DNA of 64,000 nt. Source: Colwellia sp. PAMC 21821 (lineage in GTDB: Bacteria; Pseudomonadota; Gammaproteobacteria; Enterobacterales; Alteromonadaceae). The notes under the pieces are model-generated. The model worked only from the letters and a program-made list of their open reading frames with translations. It was not told the origin of the DNA and made no database searches. Location of the stretch: positions 1 to 64,000 of the forward strand of contig NZ_CP014943.1 in the NCBI RefSeq assembly GCF_002077175.1. Direction: 5' to 3'. Below are positions 1-9,200 of the stretch, piece by piece. The translations under genes and the position numbers were made by a program. The number at the start of each line of letters is the position of its first letter. Position 1 is the first letter of the stretch.

Positions 1-803
1 CTGATGTTTTAAAACATTCAGTATTAACCTTAGTACTTGAGTATATGACTCGAAAAGATAAGGGTTTTTATTATATCGACAGCCATTCTGGCGCAGGCAT
101 GTATCAGCTCAGTGATGAATATGCCCAAAAAACCGGTGAATACAAAGACGGTATTGCGAAGTTAATTGAGAATAATGATTTACCCGAAGCTCTACAACCG
201 TATATTGACTTAGTAAAAGATTTAAACCGTGAAACTGAAGAACTTTCTCTCTACCCGGGGTCGCCTGGCATTGCCCGACAATTTACCCGCAGACAAGACA
301 GCGCACATTTATTTGAGCTACATCCAACCGACTTAGAACATTTAAAAGAATATAGTCAACGTTGGAATAAATCACACGTTAAACAATCTGACGGTTATCA
401 AGGAGTTTTAGGCTTAGTTCCTCCGCCAAACCGTCGAGGTGTGGTATTAATTGATCCACCCTATGAATTGAAAGAAGATTACTTAAAAGCAGTTCGCACT
501 ATCGTTAATGCCTACAAGAAATTTGCCACTGGCACCTATATTTTATGGTATCCCGTAGTTAAGCGAGAGCTTGTAGAGCAAATGCAAGACGCATTTACTA
601 AAAGTGAAGTACGTAACTTATTGCAAGTAGAATATTGCCAACAAGCTGATACTGATGAGTATGGTATGACAGGCACAGGGTTATTTATCGTCAATCCACC
701 ATGGCAATTAAATAGCCAACTAGATGAAATACTACCTTATTTAAAAGCTAATTTGGGTAACTCAGAGAGTCAGTATAGCGTTAAACAATTAATTGCTGAG
801 TGA
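1..803 (+). CDS. rlmJ: 23S rRNA (adenine(2030)-N6)-methyltransferase RlmJ, 5' end outside window
   Basis: RlmJ methylates N6 of A2030 in 23S rRNA using S-adenosylmethionine. The reading frame is open from base 3, and the codons before the first internal ATG (45) spell DVLKHSVLTLVLEY, the usual RlmJ sequence after its N-terminal SFHAGN segment. The gene therefore starts upstream of the window and only about the first dozen codons are missing. Visible motifs are DSHSGAG (nt 78-98), the SAM-binding region, and DPPY (nt 450-461), the methyltransferase motif IV. NPPW near the C-terminus is typical of the family. The stop codon is at 801-803. No partner gene is visible. Identification is firm; only the start cannot be given. 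Confidence 0.93.
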   Translation, partial: DVLKHSVLTLVLEYMTRKDKGFYYIDSHSGAGMYQLSDEYAQKTGEYKDGIAKLIENNDLPEALQPYIDLVKDLNRETEELSLYPGSPGIARQFTRRQDSAHLFELHPTDLEHLKEYSQRWNKSHVKQSDGYQGVLGLVPPPNRRGVVLIDPPYELKEDYLKAVRTIVNAYKKFATGTYILWYPVVKRELVEQMQDAFTKSEVRNLLQVEYCQQADTDEYGMTGTGLFIVNPPWQLNSQLDEILPYLKANLGNSESQYSVKQLIAE

Positions 804-1044
804 GCTGAATAATCACCTTAATACAATACCAACTTCACTCATTATCTGATTATTTCTACGGGTTAAAAAAACCAACTAATGCGTTATTTATTTAGTCATT
901 ATCGCTGCATGGAAGCAGCTTATTGTTCGTGAATGAGATTATTGTCCTCAATCACGACTGATTAAATAAAAATCGATATTTGGCCATTTTAACCTGTATA
1001 AAATAATTCATCTGATTAATGATATTGGTGTATTTCAATAAAAT

Positions 1045-1074
1045 TTATTTCACCACAATTTATTTCACCACAAT
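1045..1074. repeat. 15-bp tandem duplication across a stop codon
   Basis: On the minus strand the unit ATTGTGGTGAAATAA occurs twice in a row. It encodes the last four residues and stop of the small exported protein, so the ending IVVK-stop is written twice in frame. It looks like a recent slippage duplication and does not change the protein. Confidence 0.85.
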
Positions 1075-1518
1075 GCGAGGGTCATAAGGGTTAGTTGCAC
1101 AACCTTGTACATTAATTTCGTAGTAATAATCACCATCGTTTTTGATTTTACAACGCACTTCACCATCGCGACCCGCACTATATTCACACCTTTTAAAAGG
1201 CGAACCATCGGTAAAGTGGATATTAAATCCATCCCCAGTACTTGTTTGCCAAGAAATATACTTCTCTTTTTTTGAACAAACACATTCAGGATCATGCTTA
1301 CAAGGATTTTTATCCGCAGGATATAGCAGTGAACAATTACTCTCATGATCTATAGGGGCGACATTAATAGCGCAATTTGTCGCGGGATCTACATCGATTA
1401 TCAACTCTTTGTCTTTATCTCTATTGTTTTGAGCATGAGCCCCTATAGATATTATTGCTATTAATAGAATTAGACTTTTACTGATGTTACTTATTAATTT
1501 GTTACTTTGGATATTCAT
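1060..1518 (-). CDS. small exported cysteine-rich protein, function unknown
   Basis: I do not recognise this 152-residue protein. Residues 1-30 form a signal peptide (basic start, hydrophobic LILLIAIISIGAHA, probable cleavage after AHA), so the protein is probably periplasmic. The mature part holds eight cysteines in a CxxxxxxxC / CxC-type spacing, likely as disulphides. The start is placed at 1518 because AAGGGAAG lies just upstream. An ATG 12 codons earlier (1554) would overlap the upstream gene by 8 bp and has no good ribosome site. It lies 28 bp downstream of the frameshifted winged-helix/TPR regulator on the same strand and is probably cotranscribed, so it may be that regulator's target or partner. 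This is inference from position only. Confidence 0.6.
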   Translation of the reverse strand: MNIQSNKLISNISKSLILLIAIISIGAHAQNNRDKDKELIIDVDPATNCAINVAPIDHESNCSLLYPADKNPCKHDPECVCSKKEKYISWQTSTGDGFNIHFTDGSPFKRCEYSAGRDGEVRCKIKNDGDYYYEINVQGCATNPYDPRIVVK

Positions 1519-1546
1519 TGAACTTCCCTTTTTCAGATTAATAATT

Positions 1547-3981
1547 TCAAACAATTTCTTTTAACCAATCTTTATAGTCGTAAAACTGCGGATCCGCCAG
1601 TAAAAGCTGTGTTGGATAACCTAAATAAATAGCTTTCTCAATAAATGATTTCAAATTATTATCGTCAAAACAATTAATGGCTACTATCGCTAAATCATAA
1701 TAAATATAGGGATCTTGTATCTTATTTTTAAGGGTTAATGCCTGATGAACTTTTGCCTGATCACATTGCGTTAATTCAGAATAATAACGAGATATTTGTG
1801 CTTGTAGACTTGGGTCTTTATCATTGATAACTGCATTTTTTTTAGCTAAATCAAGCCCCTTCTCGTAAGCCGCTTTAGCGTTTTTAGCTTTGGTTTTACT
1901 GTACTTAAGTGCATCGCCTAAATTACCCCAAACCGTCGGGCTTAAAGGCGATAACTCAGCGCTTTGTAAATACATTTCTGCTGCATTTTCAAAACGTTTC
2001 ATAAAAAACAAGACAGAGCCTAAATTCATAAACACGACTGATGTTGGTTCAATTGCTAATGATTTAGACCAAGCAATATTCGCTTGTTCAAAATTTAGCG
2101 CCATGTAATATACTGCGCCTAAAGCATTATAGGCCATGGCGCTATTTTTATTGATTAAAGTCACTTTGTTAAATTGACTTACCGCTTGTTCGTATCGCCC
2201 AGAAGCATACAAAAACACACCGTAGTCATAGTAATTTTTCCAATTGCCCAGCTCAAGCTTAATAGCTTCTTGATATAAACTTTCAGCTTTGTCACTTTGA
2301 TCAATTTTGGCGTATAAATCAGCCAATGAAATATAAACCTCACTCGACTCGGGATTAATTATTTTTGCTTTATTTAAATGTATTTCAGCTTTCTCATATT
2401 GACCATTAACACGATAAAGTGTGCCAAGCGCTAATTGAGACTCAAACGATACGATTTCATTACTGGCAATAAGTTGGCAAACGTTTAGCCCTTTTTGATA
2501 CTCATTTGTATCATCGTTAAGTAAATATTTATCTAAGTACGTTTGACATAATGCTGATGAAGCTTGTATAAAGTCGGGGTCTAATTGTAAAGCGACAATA
2601 AAGAGCTTTTCTGCTTCTATCAAAGCGTTGATATTTTTTGAGTTTCTATACTTTTCTTTCCCTTGCAAGTAAGCATCATAAGCTGCAAAATTTTCTGTTG
2701 GCATGTAATTATTATTGTTAACTGATTGATCCCCTGCCACGAGTAAATGCAAGGCATTAATAATTTTACGAGACAAGTCACTAAAAAGAATAACCAGTTC
2801 GTTCGATGCCCCCTCAGATTCATCAGACCAAACCTGAAAGCCAGTTACTACATCTGTCATGATAGTATTTATAATTAAAGCACCGTTTACCGTTTTAGAG
2901 CTTCCTTCGACGATATATTTAACACCCAAGATATTCTTAATTTGCTCAATGCTTGCTTTAGGTTCTAATGCATTAATAGCCCTTATCGAAGACACTTTAA
3001 ATACAGGCTTTAATGCTAATAAATTAATTAGCTCTTCTTGCAAGCCTGAAACAAAGTATTGAGGGTTATTAACCGTATCTGTTGTAATAAAAGGTAAAAC
3101 AGCAACTGCATTTTCGCTCACATTGGCTATTGGCGCCTTATTATCAAACGCCGTGTTAATTGGCAGCATATTACTTTCAGTTTCTATTTTTTCAATCAAG
3201 TGAGTAGATATGTAATATATAAAAAACAGAATAATTAATACAAAAAAGCTATCTATGGCAAATTGACGGTAGACAAATCGATGCTGTTTATTATGATCAG
3301 AAGCAAATTTCCTTCTGGCTTTAAACTCTTTAAACCACTGAAAACTTATAACAATAGGAAAACCAACAACTAAGCATAAAGCAGCTACTTTCCCCCCCAA
3401 GGTGGCACATCAAAGATAGGTAACACGATTGAAAATACTTGTAATAACACCCAAGACACGACTAAGTACGCTGCACTTGCATTAATCAAACGGCTACTTT
3501 TTAATAACGAAAATGACAATTTCCATTTTTTTTCTGTAACACCGATTTGATCTATTTGATCTGCAGGAAATGGCCAAATACTATTGCCTGATTTCGCTAC
3601 CGTGGGCAACAGCATTCGATAGCCTTTTCGCGGAATGGTTTGAATATAGGTAGGACATTCTTTATGGTCGTCAAGTACGTGTCTAATTTCACTGATGACA
3701 TGGGTAACATTAGCTTTTGATGTGTGATTATCACCCCAAGCAAACTGTGATATTTTTTCTCGAGAAACAATCTCACCATTGGTAGATGATAAAAAAAGTA
3801 AAACTTCCATCGCTTTGGGCGCTAAATGGTATCTTTGACCATTTCGAATCACTACACCTAAGTCAGGCTCAATTACTAAACTGCCTAATTGAAACCCTTG
3901 ATGCAGCTCTGTATCTACAGAAAAGTGCCCCTTGGTGTTATCTAATGAAACTGTAGCTTCTGATTCATTGTTAGTTGACAC
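1547..3981 (-). pseudogene. ToxR/CadC-type winged-helix regulator with TPRs, split by a -1 frameshift
   Basis: Two overlapping reading frames make one gene. Frame 1 (3981 to 3385, 198 residues) has an OmpR/CadC-type winged-helix domain (about residues 30-125, ending in the IPRKGYRML wing) and a membrane segment (AAYLVVSWVLLQVFSIVL), then runs into a stop just after PPWGGK. Frame 2 (open from 3400, TTG) resumes with GGKVAALCLVVGFPIVISF, the second half of the hydrophobic hairpin common in this family. It continues with a further membrane helix, a FlgO/TolB-like domain (AVAVLPF...) and about eight TPRs. The switch falls at a run of seven Gs (minus strand, 3398-3392). Eight Gs would give one 811-residue protein. 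It could be a real null mutation, a sequencing error, or programmed -1 slippage. An intact form would be a membrane-bound transcription factor. Confidence 0.8.
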
Positions 3982-4436
3982 GTATTAGCAACCTTACAAA
4001 AAAAGAGCACAGCATACCTCTAGGCGCTCTTTATAAAGTTAAAGGGATTAAAAACTGTTATTAGTATTGTTTACATTAGAAAAAATAGCTAATGAGTGCA
4101 TGCAATAAAACACGGCTTAAGTGATTTAATCGGAAATTATGTTTTACTATTAACAGTAGTTTATCTACATATAATAGTGATATTTACTTATGGTAAAAAT
4201 ATTTTTATTCAGGATTTATAAGCCAATAAAAATAAAAAATTCGCCGCTATAAAACCGATAAGAAGAATAACGACTTAATAGATTCAATATCTTGTATTTA
4301 TTCATTCTTCTTACTAAAAAGTAGGTCACTGAATGAGGAAAACTGATCTAATCCAGTTATTAACTCCACAATAAAGGTCAGATGATGCGTCAGGTTAGTT
4401 TAATTTAATTTGATTAAAACTTATTCTATCAAAGTA
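3982..4436. other. intergenic region upstream of the winged-helix regulator
   Basis: About 450 very AT-rich bases hold no convincing gene. This must contain the promoter of the regulator. I see no clear operator or repeat. Confidence 0.5.
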
Positions 4437-4480
4437 AAAAACCCGCTATAGCTCTGAGAATCAAGGCTTAACGGGTCTGT
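4437..4480 (-). terminator. possible terminator after the DEAD-box helicase
   Basis: On the minus strand ACCCG...CGGGT brackets a loop of roughly 30 bases and is followed by TTTTTT. The stem is short, with a weak inner GC pairing, so this is only a probable intrinsic terminator for the helicase gene. Confidence 0.45.
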
Positions 4481-4510
4481 ATAATGACTTGTGAGTTTCA
4501 AAAATGGAAA

Positions 4511-5860
4511 TTAATCCACTTCATCAATATCCGTATTTTCAATATCTTGCGGCGCAACAGTTTGTTTGCGCTTTAATACAGGTAAATCACCAGCGTCTTG
4601 CGCTAAAAAGGTGTTCTTAACATTTTTCTTCGATTTTGGTGTTTTAGCGATTACAACAGACTTATTATTATCTTTTAATTTACTTTCAACTTTTGGCTTC
4701 TTAGGTTTAATGCCTTTGAACTTAGCTTTTAAGCCATCAACAGCGTCAAAGCTGAGCTTTTGCTGCAGAAAACCTTCAACATTTTTGAAGCTTATCCAGT
4801 CTTTCGGTCCGACAAAAGATATAGCATCACCCGTACTACCTGCACGTCCAGTTCGACCAATACGATGCACAAACTCTTCGGTATGTTTTGGCATATCAAA
4901 GTTAATTACGTGCGAAACATTAATTAAATCTAAACCGCGAGAGGCTAAATCTGTAGTGATCAATATTTTTTGCTGACCTTTACTAAAGCCATCCATTATT
5001 TGGTTACGTTGGCCTTGATTTAACTCACCACTTAACGCGACAGCACTTAAGCCTTGCTCGGTTAATAATGTAGAAAGCCTATCCGTGTCTGCTCGTGTCG
5101 CAGTAAATATGATTATTTGTTGGTGAACTTCAGTGGCTATAAAATGTGAAAGCAGCTTTTCTTTGTGACTTAAGTTATCACAAAGGTAAAAACGTTTAGT
5201 AATGTCTTTGTGCTCGGTGTGAGCACTACCAATAGCGATACGTTTAGGTTTTTTCAATAACGCTAAAGCAAAATCATTAACTTGTGCATGATCTAAGGTT
5301 GCAGAAAACAGCAGTGTTTGACGTTTACGGTGGTCAGCTGCTTTATTGATTTGCGCTAATTGTTCAGCAAAGCCTAGATCTAACATGCGATCGGCTTCAT
5401 CAAGTATAAGTAATTCTAAACCACTAAGGTGAAAGTGTCCTTGTGATAGATGGTCAGCCAAACGACCTGGTGTAGCAACAATGAAATGCGGCTCTTTTTC
5501 TAAAACTTTAACTTGATCATTAAAATTTTCACCACCGAGAATAAGTACAGCTTTGAACGTAGAACCGGAAGTAAACATTCTTAACTGGGTAAAAACTTGC
5601 TTTGCTAATTCACGTGTTGGCGTTAAAATAAGTACACGAGGGTCACGTTTACTCAACGCGCGGTTTTTTGACAAACGCTGCATAGCGGGAATAATAAATG
5701 CTAATGTTTTACCTGAGCCAGTTTTAGATGATGCGATCAAGTCATGACCTGTCATCGCCGCAGGGATTGCCTGCTGTTGGATTTCAGTAGGTTCACTAAA
5801 ACCTAAATGTTCCACGGTTGACATTATTTTACTATCTAATCCAAAATCACTAAACTGCAA
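4511..5860 (-). CDS. DEAD-box ATP-dependent RNA helicase
   Basis: This 449-residue helicase unwinds RNA duplexes in the cytoplasm, in ribosome assembly or mRNA turnover. All core motifs are present: Q motif (GFSEPTEIQQQ, 20-30), Walker A SSKTGSGKT with K51, PTRELAKQ, TPGRL, DEAD (about 155-158), SAT, TDLASRGLD and HRIGRTGRAG. The C-terminal 75 residues are a lysine-rich low-complexity tail (KPKKPKVESK and similar) typical of RNA-binding extensions. Start: TTG at 5860, preceded by GGAGAGTAAGC; no better ATG lies nearby. It appears monocistronic. It resembles the RhlE/SrmB group, but the tail does not let me choose a subfamily name, so no symbol is given. Confidence 0.9.
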   Translation of the reverse strand: MQFSDFGLDSKIMSTVEHLGFSEPTEIQQQAIPAAMTGHDLIASSKTGSGKTLAFIIPAMQRLSKNRALSKRDPRVLILTPTRELAKQVFTQLRMFTSGSTFKAVLILGGENFNDQVKVLEKEPHFIVATPGRLADHLSQGHFHLSGLELLILDEADRMLDLGFAEQLAQINKAADHRKRQTLLFSATLDHAQVNDFALALLKKPKRIAIGSAHTEHKDITKRFYLCDNLSHKEKLLSHFIATEVHQQIIIFTATRADTDRLSTLLTEQGLSAVALSGELNQGQRNQIMDGFSKGQQKILITTDLASRGLDLINVSHVINFDMPKHTEEFVHRIGRTGRAGSTGDAISFVGPKDWISFKNVEGFLQQKLSFDAVDGLKAKFKGIKPKKPKVESKLKDNNKSVVIAKTPKSKKNVKNTFLAQDAGDLPVLKRKQTVAPQDIENTDIDEVD

Positions 5861-6179
5861 GCTTACTCTCCACGTTAATTAACTTATATCTGTTAAGCAA
5901 ATGTCTTGATACAGATACATAAAACCAAAATATATTGACGTATTATAACCTGTAATTGCCGACATTGAGCCAAACTATTTAATCAAAAATAAAAAAACTT
6001 TTAAATCTGCTGTTAGCTAACTATTTACTCAAGTTAATGAGTCTTATTAGTCGTTAGTTTATGCCTAAGCGTATCAAGAAATTAAACAATACGCGCAAAT
6101 ATAGTAAACTGTTTTGTTAATGAAATATAAACTATAACAACTTGACCAATACATTGAAGAGATTAGTAGACATAACTAC
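5861..6179. other. divergent promoter region, helicase / GNAT
   Basis: 319 AT-rich bases between two divergent genes. It must contain both promoters. I see no recognisable operator or repeat. Confidence 0.5.
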
Positions 6180-6668
6180 ATGAATACCCATGTTAATACA
6201 TCAACATTTACAGTTGTAAAAGCAACTAAAGCGGATAAAAAATCTGTATTGCGCTTTTATAAAGCTCAGCGCTATTCGGCCAGTTATATTGGGCAAGATC
6301 ACTGCTATACAGTAAAAGTAGATAACCGAATTGTAGCGAGCGCCATAGTATCAGGAGGTCAAGAAGCTGATAATTTTTGGTTGCTACATGGATTAGTCAC
6401 CAACAAGGCTGAGCAAGGTAAAGGTTTGGCTAGCCTAATATTACAAACCATTGTAAATGACGTAAATGCATTAGAAAAAAAAAGATATGAAAAAATAATT
6501 TGCTTTGCCGATAGTGCTTTACAACAATTTTATAAAAAAAATCAATTTATTAAATATAACACTAAAGACGAAATAGCCAGTCTACCAATAGAGTTCAAAC
6601 AGCGACTTACGCGTTACAGAGAAAAGCAGCAGAGCCTTCACTGCTACCTTTATAGCCTTAATATCTGA
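6180..6668 (+). CDS. GNAT family N-acetyltransferase
   Basis: This 162-residue protein has a single GNAT domain, which transfers the acetyl group of acetyl-CoA to an amine. The acetyl-CoA pyrophosphate loop (motif A) is EQGKGLASLIL, about residues 80-90, following the beta-4 strand LHGLVTNKA. The later FYKKNQF region fits motif B. The substrate cannot be told from sequence. Ribosome site GAAGAG is distant, so the ATG at 6180 is probable rather than certain. It is convergent with folD, 25 bp apart. Confidence 0.8.
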   Translation: MNTHVNTSTFTVVKATKADKKSVLRFYKAQRYSASYIGQDHCYTVKVDNRIVASAIVSGGQEADNFWLLHGLVTNKAEQGKGLASLILQTIVNDVNALEKKRYEKIICFADSALQQFYKKNQFIKYNTKDEIASLPIEFKQRLTRYREKQQSLHCYLYSLNI

Positions 6669-6693
6669 ATAGTAAAAACAAGGTCAATAAGAG

Positions 6694-7563
6694 CTAAGGC
6701 AACTGAATACTGTTTTTTGCTGCTGCTAAGGTATTTTTCAGTAAACAAGCAATAGTCATTGGACCAACACCTCCAGGCACCGGAGTTATCGCCCCACATT
6801 TGTTAAAAACGGCGTCATAGTCAACATCACCGACTAATTTTGTTGTTCCTTCTTGTGTTGAAATTCTATTAATACCAACATCAATTACGGTCGCACCTGT
6901 TTTAACCCAATCAGCTTTAACAAAGTTGGCAATACCAACTGCCGCGATTAAAATATCAGCTTGTTTGCACATTGCAGGTAAGTTTTTAGTTTTAGAGTGG
7001 CTAATAGTCACTGTACAGTTTTCTTGAAGTAACAACATAGCGACAGGTTTCCCCACGATATTAGAACGACCGATAACAACGGCATGCAAACCGGATAAAT
7101 CTTCACCTAAATGTTGTTTGGCCAATAAAACACAACCTTGAGGAGTGCATGGTACTAATGCCCCTGCTTCCCCATTAAATAATCGCCCAGAATTCATAGC
7201 ATGAAAACCATCAACATCTTTATCTGGGCTAATAGCTGAAATAATAGCGCTTTCATCTATATGTTTTGGTAAAGGTAACTGAACCAAAATACCATGAACA
7301 CTATCATCGTTATTTAATTGTTTAAGCAGACTCAGTAAATGGTTTTCAGTGGTCTCTGAGGGGAGTTTTATGTTGTTAGAGATCATGCCAATTTCTTGTG
7401 TTTGCTTTACTTTGTTTTTTACATAAACATGACTAGCAGGATCGTCGGCTACAATAATTACCGTTAAACTAGGTTGAATGTTATAACGCGCCTTTAATTC
7501 AGTTACTTCAGCAGCTAATTGAACTCGCAAAATTTTTGCTGTTAACTTTCCATCAATATTCAT
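6694..7563 (-). CDS. folD: bifunctional methylenetetrahydrofolate dehydrogenase / methenyltetrahydrofolate cyclohydrolase
   Basis: FolD interconverts 5,10-methylene-, 5,10-methenyl- and 10-formyl-tetrahydrofolate in the cytoplasm with NADP+, supplying one-carbon units for purines and fMet-tRNA. The 289-residue length is normal. Catalytic Y47 and K51 sit in YVKNK. The conserved [16 protein letters not shown] (about residue 120), the NADP-binding [14 protein letters not shown] and the C-terminal [15 protein letters not shown] are all present. ATG start at 7563. It stands alone, with convergent GNAT downstream. Confidence 0.97.
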   Translation of the reverse strand: MNIDGKLTAKILRVQLAAEVTELKARYNIQPSLTVIIVADDPASHVYVKNKVKQTQEIGMISNNIKLPSETTENHLLSLLKQLNNDDSVHGILVQLPLPKHIDESAIISAISPDKDVDGFHAMNSGRLFNGEAGALVPCTPQGCVLLAKQHLGEDLSGLHAVVIGRSNIVGKPVAMLLLQENCTVTISHSKTKNLPAMCKQADILIAAVGIANFVKADWVKTGATVIDVGINRISTQEGTTKLVGDVDYDAVFNKCGAITPVPGGVGPMTIACLLKNTLAAAKNSIQLP

Positions 7564-7876
7564 TGTTTATATTCTCATTTTTTAAAACTGAATCGATTAA
7601 GCTAAAATTCATCCATATTCATTTACTCTGTTATGCTAAGGAAAAAACCAATGAATTACAAAGACCTTTGCAAAAAAGTCAAAAGAAGTTATTCGCGAAT
7701 GTAGTTAAAATCTAGATTCAATTATTTTTAAGCGCAGGTTATTAAGCGCAGAATAGAGCTGAACATGACGGGATAATGTGAAATGGTAAATATCTATCAA
7801 TTTAGATCTGTGTCGACGTTCCTCTGTCATTTGTCAGATAAATTTAGAATAACTAGTTCGAAATTTTTAATGTTTT
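7564..7876. other. intergenic region upstream of folD
   Basis: 313 bases containing the folD promoter and the 3' flank of the diguanylate cyclase gene. No terminator, repeat or small gene stands out. Confidence 0.5.
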
Positions 7877-8878
7877 TTATAAACAAACACTTCTATTCCT
7901 GCCGCTATTTTTAGCTTGATACAATGCGGTGTCAGCTTGCTCAAATATTGCAGTCCAGTTAAGTTCTTCTTGGCGCTGTGCAATACCTATAGAAACCGAA
8001 ATTTTCGGTAGATATGCTTTAGAATCTCTTTGCATCAGCTTTAATTGAGATATCGCTATTCTTATTTTTTCAGCGACTTCGTGTGCTTCTGTCATCGTTT
8101 TATTAACCATAACAACAACAAACTCCTCACCACCAAAACGAACGGCAATATCCTTATCAGAAATAGTCGTCTTAATAACTTTAGCAATACGCTGGATCAC
8201 TTTATCACCGATAAAATGGCCAAACTGGTCATTCACATTTTTAAAATGATCAATATCAATCGCCAATGAAGAATGTACTTGCTCTATATCTAAATCTTTT
8301 AACTTAATATCACAGCCACGACGATTATATAAACCCGTTAAAGAATCGACTATCGCTTCATGGCGAGCCGCTTCAAGCTTAGCCTTTAAAAAACTAACTT
8401 CGCCACAAGCCCGAGTAAGTTCGAGAGATAAGTCAGTGTGTTGCTGTTGTGAGCTGGTAATGTTGTTCATCAAAAAAGCGACAATATTTTGCATTGATTT
8501 ATGATATTCATGCTTGGAAAGTGCTTTTTCTGCTTTTTTGAGATTTGAAGCCACTGTCTTATCACTGTCAACTTGAAGATTAATTTTCGCAAGCGTTGAA
8601 GTTAGAGACTTCTCAATAGGATCGAGTATTTGTTTATCAATTGCGTGAGATTTGGAAATATACTTTTCAAATAAACCTTCAATAAAAATTAAATCAACTT
8701 CCTGAAAGGTTTGCACATGCCTCTCAAGCTCTGCTGATAATTTCTCATTTCTTTTACTGGTATGTAGGTAAATTACTGAATAGTTTACCGGACTAGGAGG
8801 AATTTGATAATGCGATAAAAATTCGTTAGTTGATTCACTAATTTTCAGAGCCTCATCAAAATTATCTTTAATAAGCAC
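7877..8878 (-). CDS. soluble diguanylate cyclase (GGDEF domain)
   Basis: The enzyme makes cyclic di-GMP from two GTP. The 333-residue protein lacks a signal peptide or membrane helix. The N-terminal 160 residues are helical, with coiled-coil character, and probably mediate dimerisation or sensing. The GGDEF domain starts at DSLTGLYNRRG and carries an intact active site GGEEF (about residue 250) with IDIDHFKNVND upstream. At the inhibitory I-site position five residues before GGEEF the sequence is SDKD rather than RxxD, so product inhibition may be absent. Start: GTG at 8878 with AAGGA six bases upstream. It lies alone, divergent from the S46 peptidase gene. Confidence 0.9.
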   Translation of the reverse strand: MLIKDNFDEALKISESTNEFLSHYQIPPSPVNYSVIYLHTSKRNEKLSAELERHVQTFQEVDLIFIEGLFEKYISKSHAIDKQILDPIEKSLTSTLAKINLQVDSDKTVASNLKKAEKALSKHEYHKSMQNIVAFLMNNITSSQQQHTDLSLELTRACGEVSFLKAKLEAARHEAIVDSLTGLYNRRGCDIKLKDLDIEQVHSSLAIDIDHFKNVNDQFGHFIGDKVIQRIAKVIKTTISDKDIAVRFGGEEFVVVMVNKTMTEAHEVAEKIRIAISQLKLMQRDSKAYLPKISVSIGIAQRQEELNWTAIFEQADTALYQAKNSGRNRSVCL

Positions 8879-9200
8879 AGGCGTTCCTTAAGAGTCTATT
8901 TATTATTTTTATTATTTTAAGTTACACAGCAAATCTGTAAACATTGTGTTACTAACATCGATAAGAATATCTAAATTAATAACGTTCAACAAGCATTAAA
9001 AATACTAAATTGCACTTGCCAGTAAGCTTTAGTGTACATTTGGGACTTAATTTACGAACTTTTATCCAAAACTGTATCATTTACCCTTCTGTAAAAGACA
9101 AAATTACTGTACCACAAATAATTAGACCTACTTTTGACTAATTCAGCTTGATACAGCAAACTGCTGATAGCATTGAATATTACTTTAGAGAATAATTATA
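8879..9200. other. divergent promoter region, diguanylate cyclase / S46 peptidase
   Basis: 322 AT-rich bases between two divergent start codons. It must hold both promoters. I see no clear operator or repeat. Confidence 0.5.
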
